A DNA stretch of 64,000 nt from Eleftheria terrae (GTDB lineage: Bacteria; Pseudomonadota; Gammaproteobacteria; Burkholderiales; Burkholderiaceae_C): positions 620,001-684,000 of the forward strand of contig NZ_CP106953.1 in the NCBI RefSeq assembly GCF_030419005.1, written 5' to 3'. Each line of letters starts with the position of its first letter. The stretch's first letter is position 1. The translations under genes were made by a program, and so were the position numbers. This document shows, in pieces, positions 1 through 9,000 of this stretch. The notes under the pieces were generated by a model that saw nothing but the letters and a program-made list of their open reading frames with translations, was not told where the DNA came from and made no database searches.

Positions 1-141
1 GAAGGCGAGACCGCTCGCGTCATCGAACGCTTCATGCGGGCCCTCGAACCGGTGGTGATGACCGTGATCGGTGTCGGCATCGGTGGCATCGTGGTGATCA
101 TGTACATGCCGATCTTCGAACTCGCCAGCGCGATCCAGTAA
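1..141 (+). CDS. GspF/PilC-type inner-membrane platform protein, C-terminal end (partial)
   Basis: Open from the first base in frame 1 to the TAA at 139-141; the start lies outside the window. The 46 visible residues carry the signature end of the type II secretion/type IV pilus platform protein: an amphipathic stretch (ARVIERFMRALEPV), one long hydrophobic helix, then the MYMPIFELA motif shortly before the C-terminus. The family recruits the assembly ATPase to the inner membrane and contacts the pseudopilus. The ATPase gene starts 9 bases downstream, as expected for one operon. Family is clear; the exact subtype (Gsp or Pil) cannot be told from this piece. Confidence 0.85.
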   Translation, partial: EGETARVIERFMRALEPVVMTVIGVGIGGIVVIMYMPIFELASAIQ

Positions 142-150
142 AGCCGCTCC

Positions 151-1770
151 ATGACCACGCCACTTGTTGCAGGCGCCATCGCCGAAGCACGCGCAGCAGC
201 ACAAGCATCGGGACGCTCGGTGCTCGAAGAAGTGCGGCAACGCCTGCCCTCTGCCCTGCCCACACTGGGGCACGCCTTGGGGATGGAAGAAGACCACGAC
301 CCCACGCTGAACCGCTGGCAACCGGACTTCGCCCGCATCCCCTACTCTGCGGCCCTGCAGCGAGGTATCGCTGCAGCGAGGAACGCCGAGGGCGCCTGCC
401 TGCTGGTCAGCGACCCCTTCGAGCTGGACCAGCTGAACTGGGCCCAGGCGCGCGGCCCCATCCTGCCAGAACGGCTCGTTCCCGCGGAAGCGCTGCGTCA
501 CTGGCTCGCCCGGTACGAGTCGGCCGCCGTGGCCTTGTCCGTCGATGCGCTGGGCGCAGCCGCCACAGACGACCCCCGCCACCTCGGCGACAGCATCGAA
601 GACCTGTCCGCCGAACGCCTTGAAGCCACCGGCAGCCCGATCGTTCGCCTGGTCAACGCCACCCTCTACGACGCCCTGCGCGCCGGTGCCAGCGACATCC
701 ACCTGGAGACCTCGCCCGCGGGCCTCGCCGTGAAGTTCCGCCTCGACGGCGTGCTGCGCCACATCCGCGACGCAGCCGACCCGCAAACCGCCGAGCAGGC
801 CATCTCCCGCATCAAGGTGATGGCCGAACTGGACATTGCCGAACGCCGTGTGCCGCAGGACGGCCGCCTGCAGGTGCAGGTCCAGGGGCGCACCATCGAC
901 GTGCGTGTGTCCATCATGCCGAGCATCCACGGTGAAGACGCTGTGTTGCGCATCCTCGACCGGCAGCACCTGGCACGCAGCCTGAAGGACCTCACCCTCA
1001 CCGGCCTGGGCCTCATGCCCGAGCTGGCCGCCAAGGTGCTGCGCCTGGCCAGGCGGCCGCACGGCATGGTGCTGGTGACCGGCCCCACCGGTTCGGGCAA
1101 GACCACCACCCTGTACGCGGCGATCAACGAAACCTGCACGGCCGAAGAAAAGGTCGTGACCATCGAGGACCCGGTGGAGTACCAGCTTCCCGGGGTGCTG
1201 CAGATCCCCGTCAATGAGCGCAAGGGCTTGAGCTTTGCGCGTGGGCTGCGCTCGATCCTGCGCCACGACCCTGACAAGATCCTGGTCGGCGAGATCCGGG
1301 ATGCCGAGACCGCACAGATCGCGGTGCAGGCCGCGCTGACCGGGCACCTGGTGTTCACCACGGTGCATGCCAACGATGCGCTCGATGTGCTGGGACGCTT
1401 CCAGCAGTTCGGCATCGACCGCTATGCGCTGGCCTCGGCCTTGAACGGCGTGCTGGCGCAGCGCCTGATGCGGCGGCTGTGTGTCCAGTGCAGTCCCGCG
1501 AGGCCGGCGCACGGCACCGCCGCCGCATCCAGCACACCGGGCTGCCCCGCCTGCCTGGGCACCGGCTACCGCGGGCGCTTTGCCATCGGCGACCTGCTGA
1601 CGATGACGCCCGAGCTGAAGGGGCTCATCGTGGACGGCGCGCCCTATCAGGAGATCCAGCGCTGTGCGCAATCACAAGGTGCCCGCAGCCTGCGTGAGCA
1701 GGCGATGGAAGCCGTCGCGCGCGGATGGACCACAACCGAAGAGGTGGAACGTGTCACGGGCAGTGATTGA
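151..1770 (+). CDS. GspE/PilB-family secretion/pilus assembly ATPase
   Basis: A 539-residue hexameric ATPase that powers pseudopilus assembly at the inner membrane. Visible in order: an N-terminal domain (about 1-140), an N2 domain containing GASDIHLE near residue 178, Walker A GPTGSGKTTT near residue 311, an Asp box and Walker B (ILVGEIRD) near 377, the His box (LVFTTVHANDA), and a late four-cysteine zinc motif made of CVQC and CPAC separated by about 20 residues. Length is close to the usual GspE size. It follows the GspF end by 9 bases and overlaps the next gene by 20 bases. All catalytic motifs look intact. Confidence 0.93.
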   Translation: MTTPLVAGAIAEARAAAQASGRSVLEEVRQRLPSALPTLGHALGMEEDHDPTLNRWQPDFARIPYSAALQRGIAAARNAEGACLLVSDPFELDQLNWAQARGPILPERLVPAEALRHWLARYESAAVALSVDALGAAATDDPRHLGDSIEDLSAERLEATGSPIVRLVNATLYDALRAGASDIHLETSPAGLAVKFRLDGVLRHIRDAADPQTAEQAISRIKVMAELDIAERRVPQDGRLQVQVQGRTIDVRVSIMPSIHGEDAVLRILDRQHLARSLKDLTLTGLGLMPELAAKVLRLARRPHGMVLVTGPTGSGKTTTLYAAINETCTAEEKVVTIEDPVEYQLPGVLQIPVNERKGLSFARGLRSILRHDPDKILVGEIRDAETAQIAVQAALTGHLVFTTVHANDALDVLGRFQQFGIDRYALASALNGVLAQRLMRRLCVQCSPARPAHGTAAASSTPGCPACLGTGYRGRFAIGDLLTMTPELKGLIVDGAPYQEIQRCAQSQGARSLREQAMEAVARGWTTTEEVERVTGSD

Positions 1771-2632
1771 ACGGTTCGCTGCGCGGGTGTTTGGCCCGCG
1801 ATGGCTGCTCTGGTGGGAACCAGGCCGCGTGGTGCTGTGCCGGCACCACGGTGGCCCACAGTGGGAGGTGCAAGCCGAAGGCGTCGGACCCGACCTGGCA
1901 GCCACTGGGCTGAGAAGCGCCTTGGCAGAGGCCCTGCGAAACAGCGGGGCGTCCGGCCGTGGCTCGCTGGACGTGGCCGTCTCGTCCCGCATCGTTCCCT
2001 GCATGACGCTGGACTTCGGCGAGCAGCCGCTGCCAATCCACATCGCCACCGAGTGGATGCGGCAACGCTTCTTCAGCGTCTGGAGCGACGAAGGCGACGA
2101 ATGGCTGCTCCGCCCCGAACAGCGCCGCCCGGTAGGCCGGCAGTTGGTGTTCGGTTGCCGCAACTCGGTTCGCGAGGCACTCCAGTCAGCCGCCGCGGAC
2201 TGCGGCCTGCGGCTGCGCTCGCTGCAACCTGGCGTCGCCTGGGCCTGCCGGGCCCGGCATGACACCCTCTCATCGATCACGAGGGGGTGGAGAACCGCGG
2301 CACAGGCCCACTGGGTGGTCCAGGTCGAGTCCGACCGCAGCGTGGCGCTGCTCCGCCACCAGGCGCAGTCGCAGGCGGTGCTGACGCTGCCGAGATGCAC
2401 GGGCCCCTCGGCCAGCCAGGCACTTGCCCGCCTGCTTTCACTCCAGGAGCGGCGCCTTGGATGGCCTGAGCCGGCGCCTGCACTGGTCATCGAGCCCGAC
2501 CTTCTCGCGCCTGAGCATGTCGATTGCGATGACAGGCCGCTCGCCCGCCTTCCCCTGTGGAGCCACTCGGTGGCACTGCGGCCCGGCAGCACCGTCCTGC
2601 CTTCTGCCGAAACACAGCTGGCCGAGACCTGA
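1751..2632 (+). CDS. PilM/GspL-like cytoplasmic scaffold protein (putative)
   Basis: A 293-residue protein translated from a GTG at 1751 inside the end of gspE; the longer frame from 1664 would mostly re-read gspE, so the GTG start is preferred. No membrane segment is seen. It lies between the ATPase and a short PilN-like protein, the place taken by PilM or the cytoplasmic half of GspL, which link the ATPase to the periplasmic ring. Sequence similarity to those proteins is weak by eye, so the role is inferred from position. The C-terminal part is Leu/Pro rich without recognisable motifs. Confidence 0.65.
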   Translation: MSRAVIERFAARVFGPRWLLWWEPGRVVLCRHHGGPQWEVQAEGVGPDLAATGLRSALAEALRNSGASGRGSLDVAVSSRIVPCMTLDFGEQPLPIHIATEWMRQRFFSVWSDEGDEWLLRPEQRRPVGRQLVFGCRNSVREALQSAAADCGLRLRSLQPGVAWACRARHDTLSSITRGWRTAAQAHWVVQVESDRSVALLRHQAQSQAVLTLPRCTGPSASQALARLLSLQERRLGWPEPAPALVIEPDLLAPEHVDCDDRPLARLPLWSHSVALRPGSTVLPSAETQLAET

Positions 2633-2641
2633 GAGCGCTCC

Positions 2642-3148
2642 ATGCATTTCCAACACGTCAACTTCGTCAGCCGTCGCCGCCCCGGCTTCATCTCGCTGAC
2701 CCTCCTGATCATCGGTATCGTGGGGTGCGCAGGGGCCTTGCATCGCTGGCAACACCAACGCGCTGAAGCCGTGCAGTTGGCAGCACAGCTCGAACGGCAG
2801 GACAAGCCCATTGCAGCCACTCAGCTCCCGGCAGCGCCTCCGGATCCACGCCATGCTGAACTGCGGCGCGCGCTGCTGGTCGATTGGCAAACCTTGTTCT
2901 CGGCGCTCGAGGTGCCGCCTCCCCATGGTGTCCAGCTGCTGTCCATCGATCCGGATGCGGCCACCGGGTCCGTGCGACTGAGCGGCCAGGCGCCGTCCAT
3001 CGGTGCGGCAGCCACCTACCTCGCCCATTTGAAACAAGCTGGCCTGCAGTCGCCCCGACTGCTGTCCCACCAGGCGCTGGATCCGGCGGCGCCGGCTGGA
3101 CCGGTCCGATTCACCGTCACGGCGATCTGGGCGCTTCCTCATGGTTGA
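2642..3148 (+). CDS. PilN-like inner-membrane protein
   Basis: A 168-residue bitopic protein: a short basic N-terminus, one hydrophobic segment (residues about 17-36, rich in Leu/Ile/Gly), a heptad-like stretch, then a small periplasmic domain with the PilN-type pattern of hydrophobic beta strands (VQLLSIDPD, SVRLSGQAP). In pilus and T2S systems PilN/GspL joins PilO/GspM to form the inner-membrane alignment complex. It begins 9 bases after the previous stop and overlaps the following gene by 8 bases. Function is assigned from architecture plus order. Confidence 0.7.
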   Translation: MHFQHVNFVSRRRPGFISLTLLIIGIVGCAGALHRWQHQRAEAVQLAAQLERQDKPIAATQLPAAPPDPRHAELRRALLVDWQTLFSALEVPPPHGVQLLSIDPDAATGSVRLSGQAPSIGAAATYLAHLKQAGLQSPRLLSHQALDPAAPAGPVRFTVTAIWALPHG

Positions 3149-3713
3149 CGCCATCTCGCATCGCCTGGCGCCCCTCGCTGCGGCGTGGCACGAGGCCTCG
3201 TGGGCCACGCGCGTCTGCGGCGGGCTGGGGCTGCTGCTCGTCCTGGCAGCGACAATGGTCGCCGGCATCTACCTGCCGGCTGCCGACAGGCAGCTGGCCG
3301 AGCTGCGCCTGCAACTCCAGCACCGGCCCGCCTCGGCTGTGCCGCTCGCCGTCGCGGCCTCGCCGCTGCCCCCATCCTCTGCAACTACCGTCGATTGGCA
3401 CAGCCACCTGTACGCCGAAGACCAACTGCCGGAGGTGCTGGCCGCCGTGTTCGATGCTGCACAGCTGCAGCAGGTGGTGGTCACCTCCACCGACCATGCA
3501 CGCCAGCCGGCCACGGCACAGCGGCTGGCCAGCCATGACATCCGCCTGGAAGCACAGGCCAGCTATCCCGCGGCGCGGCGCTTCATCAACCAGGTGTTGC
3601 TCACCCACCGCGGCATCGCGCTCTCGCAATGGTCCGCCATGCGCGACTCAGCCGAGCAGCCGGTCGCCCGCTGGCGGATGACCTTCCGCATCCTGCTCAG
3701 GGACACCCGGTGA
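3141..3713 (+). CDS. PilO/GspM-like inner-membrane protein
   Basis: 190 residues with a membrane segment at about 29-47 (GLLLVLAATMVAGIYLP), a short coiled stretch (DRQLAELRLQLQ) and a compact periplasmic domain ending RMTFRILL, the ferredoxin-like strand pattern typical of PilO/GspM. It overlaps the preceding PilN-like gene by 8 bases and the following gene by 4, so translation is probably coupled. It is expected to heterodimerise with the PilN-like neighbour. Confidence 0.7.
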   Translation: MVDAISHRLAPLAAAWHEASWATRVCGGLGLLLVLAATMVAGIYLPAADRQLAELRLQLQHRPASAVPLAVAASPLPPSSATTVDWHSHLYAEDQLPEVLAAVFDAAQLQQVVVTSTDHARQPATAQRLASHDIRLEAQASYPAARRFINQVLLTHRGIALSQWSAMRDSAEQPVARWRMTFRILLRDTR

Positions 3714-4336
3714 GCCGACGCCTCATTTTTCTGCTGCTCGTGCTGGCCAGCCTGCTCGTGTTGAACTGGCTGGCACCACAGCCCTCACGCGACACCGACA
3801 ACACCAGCAAGGACGTGGTGCTGCCGGTGCGCCGCGACCGCGGTGGCACAGCTTCGCAAGGCACCGTTCCCGCAGCCGCTACCCGTGTCGCCTCTGCCGC
3901 CGCGCCAGTCCCAATGACCAGCGGGCTACCGCAGCCCCTGCTTCAGGAACCGCAAGGTGACCCCTTCGGCTCGGCGGCAGCCGCCACCGCGGTGGCTCCT
4001 GTCACTCCAGCAACAGAGGCACCCCGGGCACCAGTGGTGGCCGTGCAGGCGCAGTTGCCCTCGCCGCCCGTCGAGCCGCCCCCGCCGCCGCCGCCTCCCT
4101 TTACCATGACGGCCATCGGCCGCTGGGAGGCCGATGGGCAGGCCGCGCTGTTCCTGAGCCAGGGCAACACCACACTTAAGGCCCAGGTCGGCGACACCTT
4201 GCCGGGCGGGTTCAAGGTGGTGCAGATTGACTTGCGGACCTTCCAGGTGCTGCATGTGTCCGCCGGCCACGTCCTGACCCTGCCCATTGGCGATGCGACC
4301 TCTTCCACCCTGCCGTCCTCCGCATACGGGCAGTGA
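3710..4336 (+). CDS. PilP/GspC-like secretin-coupling protein
   Basis: 208 residues from a GTG at 3710 that overlaps the previous stop by four bases. There is an N-terminal anchor (LIFLLLVLASLLVLNWLA), a long flexible Pro/Ala region with a run of eight prolines near residue 125, and a C-terminal beta domain (about 135-195; QVGDTLPGGFKVVQID). This is the layout of GspC/PilP homology-region proteins, which bridge the inner-membrane complex to the secretin N0 domain. The secretin gene follows directly. A longer frame to 3629 exists but would overlap the PilO-like gene deeply and lacks an N-terminal anchor. Confidence 0.75.
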   Translation: MSRRLIFLLLVLASLLVLNWLAPQPSRDTDNTSKDVVLPVRRDRGGTASQGTVPAAATRVASAAAPVPMTSGLPQPLLQEPQGDPFGSAAAATAVAPVTPATEAPRAPVVAVQAQLPSPPVEPPPPPPPPFTMTAIGRWEADGQAALFLSQGNTTLKAQVGDTLPGGFKVVQIDLRTFQVLHVSAGHVLTLPIGDATSSTLPSSAYGQ

Positions 4337-4429
4337 CCGCCATTTCGAACCCGTCCCATGACCTCCCGACGACATTCCCCCACCGCCTCCTGCCGCCCCG
4401 AGCCAGGTCGTGGACGTTCACGTCTGCGC

Positions 4430-6370
4430 ATGCACGGCGCGTGCAGCCATCGCCCGCCGCTGCTCTGGCTTGCCGGGCTGCTTGCAGTGGGCAGCGTCCT
4501 GTCCGGCTGCGCCGGCTACCAGCACTACACCGAAGGCAAGGGCCACATCGAGGCGGGTCGCCGGGTGGCCGGCGTCGAGGAGCTGCGGCAGGCCATGGAG
4601 GCCAGTCCCTCCAACGCCGAGTACCGCAAGGCCTACTTCGAGCAGCGCGAGCGGGCGCTGCAGGATGCCCTGCATCGCATGGAACTGGCCCTCGAAGCGC
4701 GCGAATTCCTGCTGGCGCGGGCCGAGCTGGTCAATGCCGGCGCCCTGCAGCCGGGCGACCCGCGCGTGCAGGCCGGCGAAGACCGCATTCGAGCCGCGGA
4801 GCGCCATGCGCAGGCGCTTGATCGCGCCGAAGGAGCGGCCCGCGCCGAGCGCCTCGATGAAGCGCTGCAGCACACCGCCCAGGTGCTCAGCGAGAACCCC
4901 CAGCACCGCCGCGCCGCCCTGCTGCAGCGACAGTGGCTCCGGCAGCAGGCCGACCGCTCGGGCCGCGACCTGGGGCTCTACCCCAAGCTGAAGGCCGCCT
5001 ACCGCAAGCCGGTCTCGCTCAGCTTCGTCAACGCCGGCATGCTGCAGGTCTTTGAGTCCCTGAAGCTTGCTTCAGGCCTGAACTTCATGTTCGACCGCGA
5101 GGTGCGCACCGACCAGCGGGTGACGCTCTCGGTGGCCAACAAATCGGTCGAGGACGTGCTGCGCCTGCTGTTGGCCACCAACCAGCTCGACCGCCGCGTG
5201 CTCGATGAGGACACGGTGCTGGTCTACCCCGCCACGCCGGCCAAGCAGCGCGAGTACCAGGAGCTGGTGACGCGCTCGTTCTATGTGTCCAATGCCGATA
5301 TCACCAAGTCGGCCAACCTGGTGCGCTCCATCGCCAAGGCCCGCGATGTGTTCGTCGATGAAAACCTCAACCTGCTGGTGGTGCGCGACAGCGCCGAGGT
5401 GGTGCGGCTGGCCGAGAAACTGCTGGCCAACCAGGACCTGGCCGAACCCGAAGTGATGCTGGAGCTGGAGGTGCTGGAGGTCGCGACCAACCGCCTCACC
5501 GAGCTGGGCCTGCGATGGCCGGACGCCATTTCGGCCAGCGTCGTCGGCCGCGCCGGCACCAAGGGCGCGCTCACGGTGCCGGAGATCAAGCACTTCAACT
5601 CCGACCTGGTGCGCCTGCAGCTGAACGACCCGGTGGCCAGCGCCAAGCTGCGGGCCGAGCGCGGCGACTCCAACCTGCTGGCCAATCCCCGCATCCGGGT
5701 GCGCAACCGCCAGACCGCCAAGGTGCTGATCGGCGAGCGGGTGCCAGTCATCACCACCACCAACACCGCCAACGTCGGCACCTCCGAAAGCGTCAACTAC
5801 CTGGACGTCGGCCTGAAGCTCGACATCGAGCCCAGCGTGTCCCTGGACGGCGACGTGGCGATGAAGGTGGCGCTGGAGGTGAGCAACATCCTGGAAACCA
5901 TCACCCGCGCCACCGGCACCCAGGCCTACCGCCTGGGCACGCGCAACACCTCGACCAACCTGCGCGTGCGCGACGGCGAGACCCAGGTGCTGGCGGGCCT
6001 GATCCAGCGCGACGAGCGGTCGTCCAACAACGGGCTGCCGATTGCCAATGACGTGCCGCTGCTGAACAAGCTGTTCGGGCAAGGCAGTAATTCGAAGACC
6101 AAGACCGAGATCGTGCTGCTCATCACGCCGCACATCGTGCGCAACGTCAATGTGCCGGGCCCGGGGCAGATCGAGTTCCTCTCGGGCACCGAAGGAGCGA
6201 CGGGCGCCGCTCCCATCCAGCTGCGCCCGGCCTACCAGGAGCCGCCGCCATCCGCACGCCGCGACGCGGACGAGCGCAGCGAGCGGCCGCGGCCGGCGCC
6301 TGTTCCCTCCGCAGCAGAGCCTGCGAAACCGCCGCCGGCGTTCACGCCACCGCCCATCGTGCCCAACTGA
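4430..6370 (+). CDS. Outer-membrane secretin (GspD/PilQ/MshL family), lipoprotein
   Basis: 646 residues from the ATG at 4430, chosen because it gives a compact lipoprotein signal ending in the lipobox LSGC; an in-frame ATG at 4358 would add a 24-residue basic extension. After an alpha-helical TPR-like region (about 40-170) come a secretin/TonB short N-terminal domain, an N1-type domain (about 290-350) and the secretin core. The core contains the VPVITTTNTANVGT strand pair and the family signature near VLAGLIQRDE through GLPIANDVPLL, ending in ITPHIVRNV. The tail is Pro/Ala rich. It forms the multimeric outer-membrane gate of the operon's secretion or pilus machine. Confidence 0.9.
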   Translation: MHGACSHRPPLLWLAGLLAVGSVLSGCAGYQHYTEGKGHIEAGRRVAGVEELRQAMEASPSNAEYRKAYFEQRERALQDALHRMELALEAREFLLARAELVNAGALQPGDPRVQAGEDRIRAAERHAQALDRAEGAARAERLDEALQHTAQVLSENPQHRRAALLQRQWLRQQADRSGRDLGLYPKLKAAYRKPVSLSFVNAGMLQVFESLKLASGLNFMFDREVRTDQRVTLSVANKSVEDVLRLLLATNQLDRRVLDEDTVLVYPATPAKQREYQELVTRSFYVSNADITKSANLVRSIAKARDVFVDENLNLLVVRDSAEVVRLAEKLLANQDLAEPEVMLELEVLEVATNRLTELGLRWPDAISASVVGRAGTKGALTVPEIKHFNSDLVRLQLNDPVASAKLRAERGDSNLLANPRIRVRNRQTAKVLIGERVPVITTTNTANVGTSESVNYLDVGLKLDIEPSVSLDGDVAMKVALEVSNILETITRATGTQAYRLGTRNTSTNLRVRDGETQVLAGLIQRDERSSNNGLPIANDVPLLNKLFGQGSNSKTKTEIVLLITPHIVRNVNVPGPGQIEFLSGTEGATGAAPIQLRPAYQEPPPSARRDADERSERPRPAPVPSAAEPAKPPPAFTPPPIVPN

Positions 6371-6388
6371 GGCGGGGACAACGACGTC

Positions 6389-6931
6389 ATGGCAACCACC
6401 CAGGTCATGCGACCGACGCGCGGGTTCTCGCTGGTGGAGCTGCTCGTGGTGCTGGCCATCATGGCCGTCCTGGCCACGGTGGCGTTTCCGCTCGCGGAGC
6501 TGGCTCACAAGCGGCAGCGGGAGGAAGAACTGCGCTCCGCGCTGCGCGAGATCCGCACCGCCATCGATGCCTACAAACGGGCCGCAGACGAAGGCCGCGT
6601 GCCGCGCTCGGCCAACGGCAGCGGCTATCCGCCGAGCCTCGCCGCACTGGTCACCGGCGTGGAAGACGCTCGCGCTGGCAACGGCACCAAGCTGTACTTC
6701 CTGCGCCGCATTCCGGCCGATCCGTTCTGGAGCGGCGTGGAGGCCGCGCACGGCGCCGCCGTTGCCCAGCGCGCCAGCACCTTGTTGCCGCAGCTCGCCG
6801 GGGCCGGTACCTGGGGCCTGCGGTCCTACGCCAGCGAGCCGGAGGATCCACGGCCCGGCAACGACGTGTTCGACATCTATAGCCTGTCTTCGGAGGTCGG
6901 CCTCAACGGCCGGCCCTACCGACAATGGTGA
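6389..6931 (+). CDS. Type II secretion/pilus-like prepilin (pseudopilin) 1
   Basis: 180 residues with a type III (prepilin peptidase) signal: a basic leader, then GFSLVELLVVLAIMAVLA, so cleavage is expected after the Gly with the conserved Glu at mature position 5. The C-terminal part has GspG-like features (YPPSLAALV, LRRIPADPFW, GNDVFDIYS) matching the calcium-binding loop and packing region of major pseudopilins. It starts 18 bases after the secretin stop and overlaps the next prepilin gene by 7 bases. Confidence 0.88.
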   Translation: MATTQVMRPTRGFSLVELLVVLAIMAVLATVAFPLAELAHKRQREEELRSALREIRTAIDAYKRAADEGRVPRSANGSGYPPSLAALVTGVEDARAGNGTKLYFLRRIPADPFWSGVEAAHGAAVAQRASTLLPQLAGAGTWGLRSYASEPEDPRPGNDVFDIYSLSSEVGLNGRPYRQW

Positions 6932-7335
6932 ATGCACGACGACCGTCGTCCCGGCGGGGCTTCACCTTGATCGAACTGCTGGTGGTGATGGCGATCATCG
7001 CCACGCTGCTGGCGCTGGTGGGCCCCAAGTACTTCTCGTCCTTGAAGCGGTCGCAGGAGACGGTGCTGCGCACCAACCTGCGGATCACGCGCGATGCCAT
7101 CGACAAGTTCCGCGGCGACACCGGGCGGTATCCTGCCTCGCTGCAGGAACTGGTGGACCAGCGCTACCTGCGCGAGTTGCCGATGGATCCAGTGACGGAG
7201 CGCAACGACAGCTGGGTGCTGCTCGGCCCGCCTGGAACGGACAGCGGCACGATGGCAGCCCCTGCCGTGCTGTACGACTTGCGCAGTGGTGCGGCCGGCA
7301 TGGCGGCAGACGGGACCTCGTATGGCAGCTGGTGA
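6925..7335 (+). CDS. GspG-type major pseudopilin-like protein
   Basis: 136 residues with the signal RGFTLIELLVVMAIIATLLALVG-type N-terminus (cleavage after Gly, Glu at +5). The body is GspG-like: RDAIDKFRGDTGRYPASLQEL, followed by LRELPMDPVT and a short C-terminus ending SYGSW. It would be the best candidate for the main shaft subunit among the three pseudopilins here. It overlaps its neighbours on both sides (7 and 14 bases), so all three are probably co-translated. Confidence 0.88.
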   Translation: MVNARRPSSRRGFTLIELLVVMAIIATLLALVGPKYFSSLKRSQETVLRTNLRITRDAIDKFRGDTGRYPASLQELVDQRYLRELPMDPVTERNDSWVLLGPPGTDSGTMAAPAVLYDLRSGAAGMAADGTSYGSW

Positions 7336-7798
7336 GGTCGGCCGCCGCCGGACCGGTTTGGGCCGGGCGCGTCCCGGCGGTGGTCGGGGCTTCACCTATC
7401 TGGCCATGCTGCTTGCCATTGCAGTGCTGTCCACCGGGCTCGCCGCGGCCGGAACATTGTGGTCCGCCACCGCGGACCGTCAACGCGCACAGGAGCTCGA
7501 ATGGGTGGGACAGCAGTACGTGCAGGCGATCGCCTCCTTCTACTACTCGTCGCCTGGCAACATGAGGCGCTTCCCGCCAGACCTGCAGGCCCTGGTGCGT
7601 GACCCTCGCTTTCCGTTCGTGCGACGGCACTTGCGGAGGATCTACCTGGACCCCTACAGCGGCGACGCCCAGTGGGGCGTCGTGCGGGCACCAGACGGCG
7701 GGGTGATGGGCGTCTATTCGCTACGGCAATCGGCAACGGCGCCTGGGGCAAGCGCGCCGAGGCAGTTCCTGTTCACTCCCTCCACGCCGGGCGCCTGA
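7322..7798 (+). CDS. Minor pseudopilin-like protein
   Basis: 158 residues from the ATG at 7322, which overlaps the preceding prepilin by 14 bases. The prepilin signal is GFTYLAMLLAIAVLSTGLAA; Glu at +5 is replaced (mature FTYLA), as in some minor pseudopilins of the GspK/tip class, where the +5 Glu is absent. The body again has the GspG-like RRFPPDLQALVRDPR and YLDPYSGDAQWGV motifs. A missing +5 Glu plus last position in the operon suggests a tip or priming subunit; this is inference. Confidence 0.8.
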   Translation: MAAGEVGRRRTGLGRARPGGGRGFTYLAMLLAIAVLSTGLAAAGTLWSATADRQRAQELEWVGQQYVQAIASFYYSSPGNMRRFPPDLQALVRDPRFPFVRRHLRRIYLDPYSGDAQWGVVRAPDGGVMGVYSLRQSATAPGASAPRQFLFTPSTPGA

Positions 7799-8435
7799 GT
7801 CGCTGGAAGGGCGCCATGCCTATACGCGGTAGAAGACAGAGCGGGGCACCGGCCCTGCCACATCATCCTGGATGAAGGGCCACAGGGCTGAGGCCTGGTT
7901 CGCGAAAAATGTCAGCGTCGCGTTCTGACCCAACGTTAACAGCAACACCGCATCGGCAAACGGCCGCTTTACAGCGCACGCAGTCATGCGGGAAGGACCA
8001 TGCTTGAGACAGCTCCTGGTCGACAGGCTACGCCTCACACACGGAATTGCTGACAGCCTGACGCCGCTACCCGCTTTGAAAGCGCTAGCCTTGCACGATC
8101 TCGGTGGCGTCAAACCGGCCATGATCCGGCGGTACTTGCGAGCCGTCTTGCCAAACACGCCCCAGATAGAGAGTCAAAAGAAGCTGCCCACCTTCCCCGG
8201 AACGAAAACCGTGGTCTGCATATGCTGCGTGAGAGATTGCATTGCCCGGGGGAAAGAACCGACTGCGACGGCATGAGTCCCACAGGAGACGGCAGCGCCT
8301 GACTCCGTGCGCACACGGGGTCGAACCAGGACCGCCCCAGCGACTACACTGCCGCGCACTCCTGCACGACAGCGCCGTGCTCTTGCAGCACCGTAGCGCA
8401 TCGCCGGTATTGTTCAAGCGGACACGGTTCCCACC
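7799..8435. other. Gene-poor interval
   Basis: Short frames exist on both strands but none has family-like sequence, a convincing ribosome-binding site or typical codon-position bias. No clear terminator follows the pseudopilin operon. Nothing further supported. Confidence 0.5.
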
Positions 8436-8468
8436 ATGGATCATCCTCACTGTTCACCAGACTCGTTC

Positions 8469-8885
8469 ATGGTGAAACAACCCGCAGCGGCGAAAGCCGT
8501 CCCTGGGAACGGACGGCGTTTCGCGATTGCCCTCGCCTGCTCCCTGTTCGCCGGCCTGGGTGTTGCGACCTTGCTGATGGTGGCCGTTGCCGTGTCGGAC
8601 CGCAGGCACATGGGCCAGGCAATACCGCTGTCCCCTGCCTGGGGCGCCCTGGCACTCCACACCGCCACGTTCTTCGTCATGACAAAAGCCTGGGTGCACG
8701 ACCGTCGGCTGGCATGGTATTGGCCGGTCTTCGGCCTGTTGTCTTTGGGCGTGTTCGTGGCGTCCCCCCTGCCATTGTTCTCCATCTTGATGATTCCGAC
8801 TCTGGTGCCCCCGATGGTCCTGGCGGTCTATCTCTGCTACTACCATCTGCGCCTGCTCACAGCTGCTCCGCCGGCAGGCCACTGA
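8469..8885 (+). CDS. Small multi-spanning membrane protein, unknown function
   Basis: 138 residues from the ATG at 8469 (an upstream frame to 8436 is open). Three to four hydrophobic segments are visible: FAIALACSLFAGLGVATLLM, WGALALHTATFFVMTKAW, and a long C-terminal pair from YWPVFGLLSLGVFVA to MVLAVYLCYYHL. No family recognised and no operon partner; the AadA-type gene downstream is convergent. Codon-position bias favours this frame over the opposite strand because the hydrophobic pattern is coherent. Likely real, function unknown. Confidence 0.55.
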   Translation: MVKQPAAAKAVPGNGRRFAIALACSLFAGLGVATLLMVAVAVSDRRHMGQAIPLSPAWGALALHTATFFVMTKAWVHDRRLAWYWPVFGLLSLGVFVASPLPLFSILMIPTLVPPMVLAVYLCYYHLRLLTAAPPAGH

Positions 8886-9000
8886 GCACCGAGGGCGACT
8901 GGGCCGGGAGTGCCTGGCGTTCCTGCCGGCCGACGCGCGGCGCCTGTCCCTCGCCCATGACGAACCACAAGCGCAGGAGCAAGAACCGATATCGCACCGC

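Noticed and set aside
666..1415. Minus-strand frame opposite gspE.
   Set aside because: Ser/Arg/Thr-rich shadow of a well-defined ATPase gene.
5072..6937. A 621-codon minus-strand frame opposite the secretin gene.
   Set aside because: Same antisense effect of codon bias; His/Gly/Gln-rich product without domains, and the sense gene is certain.
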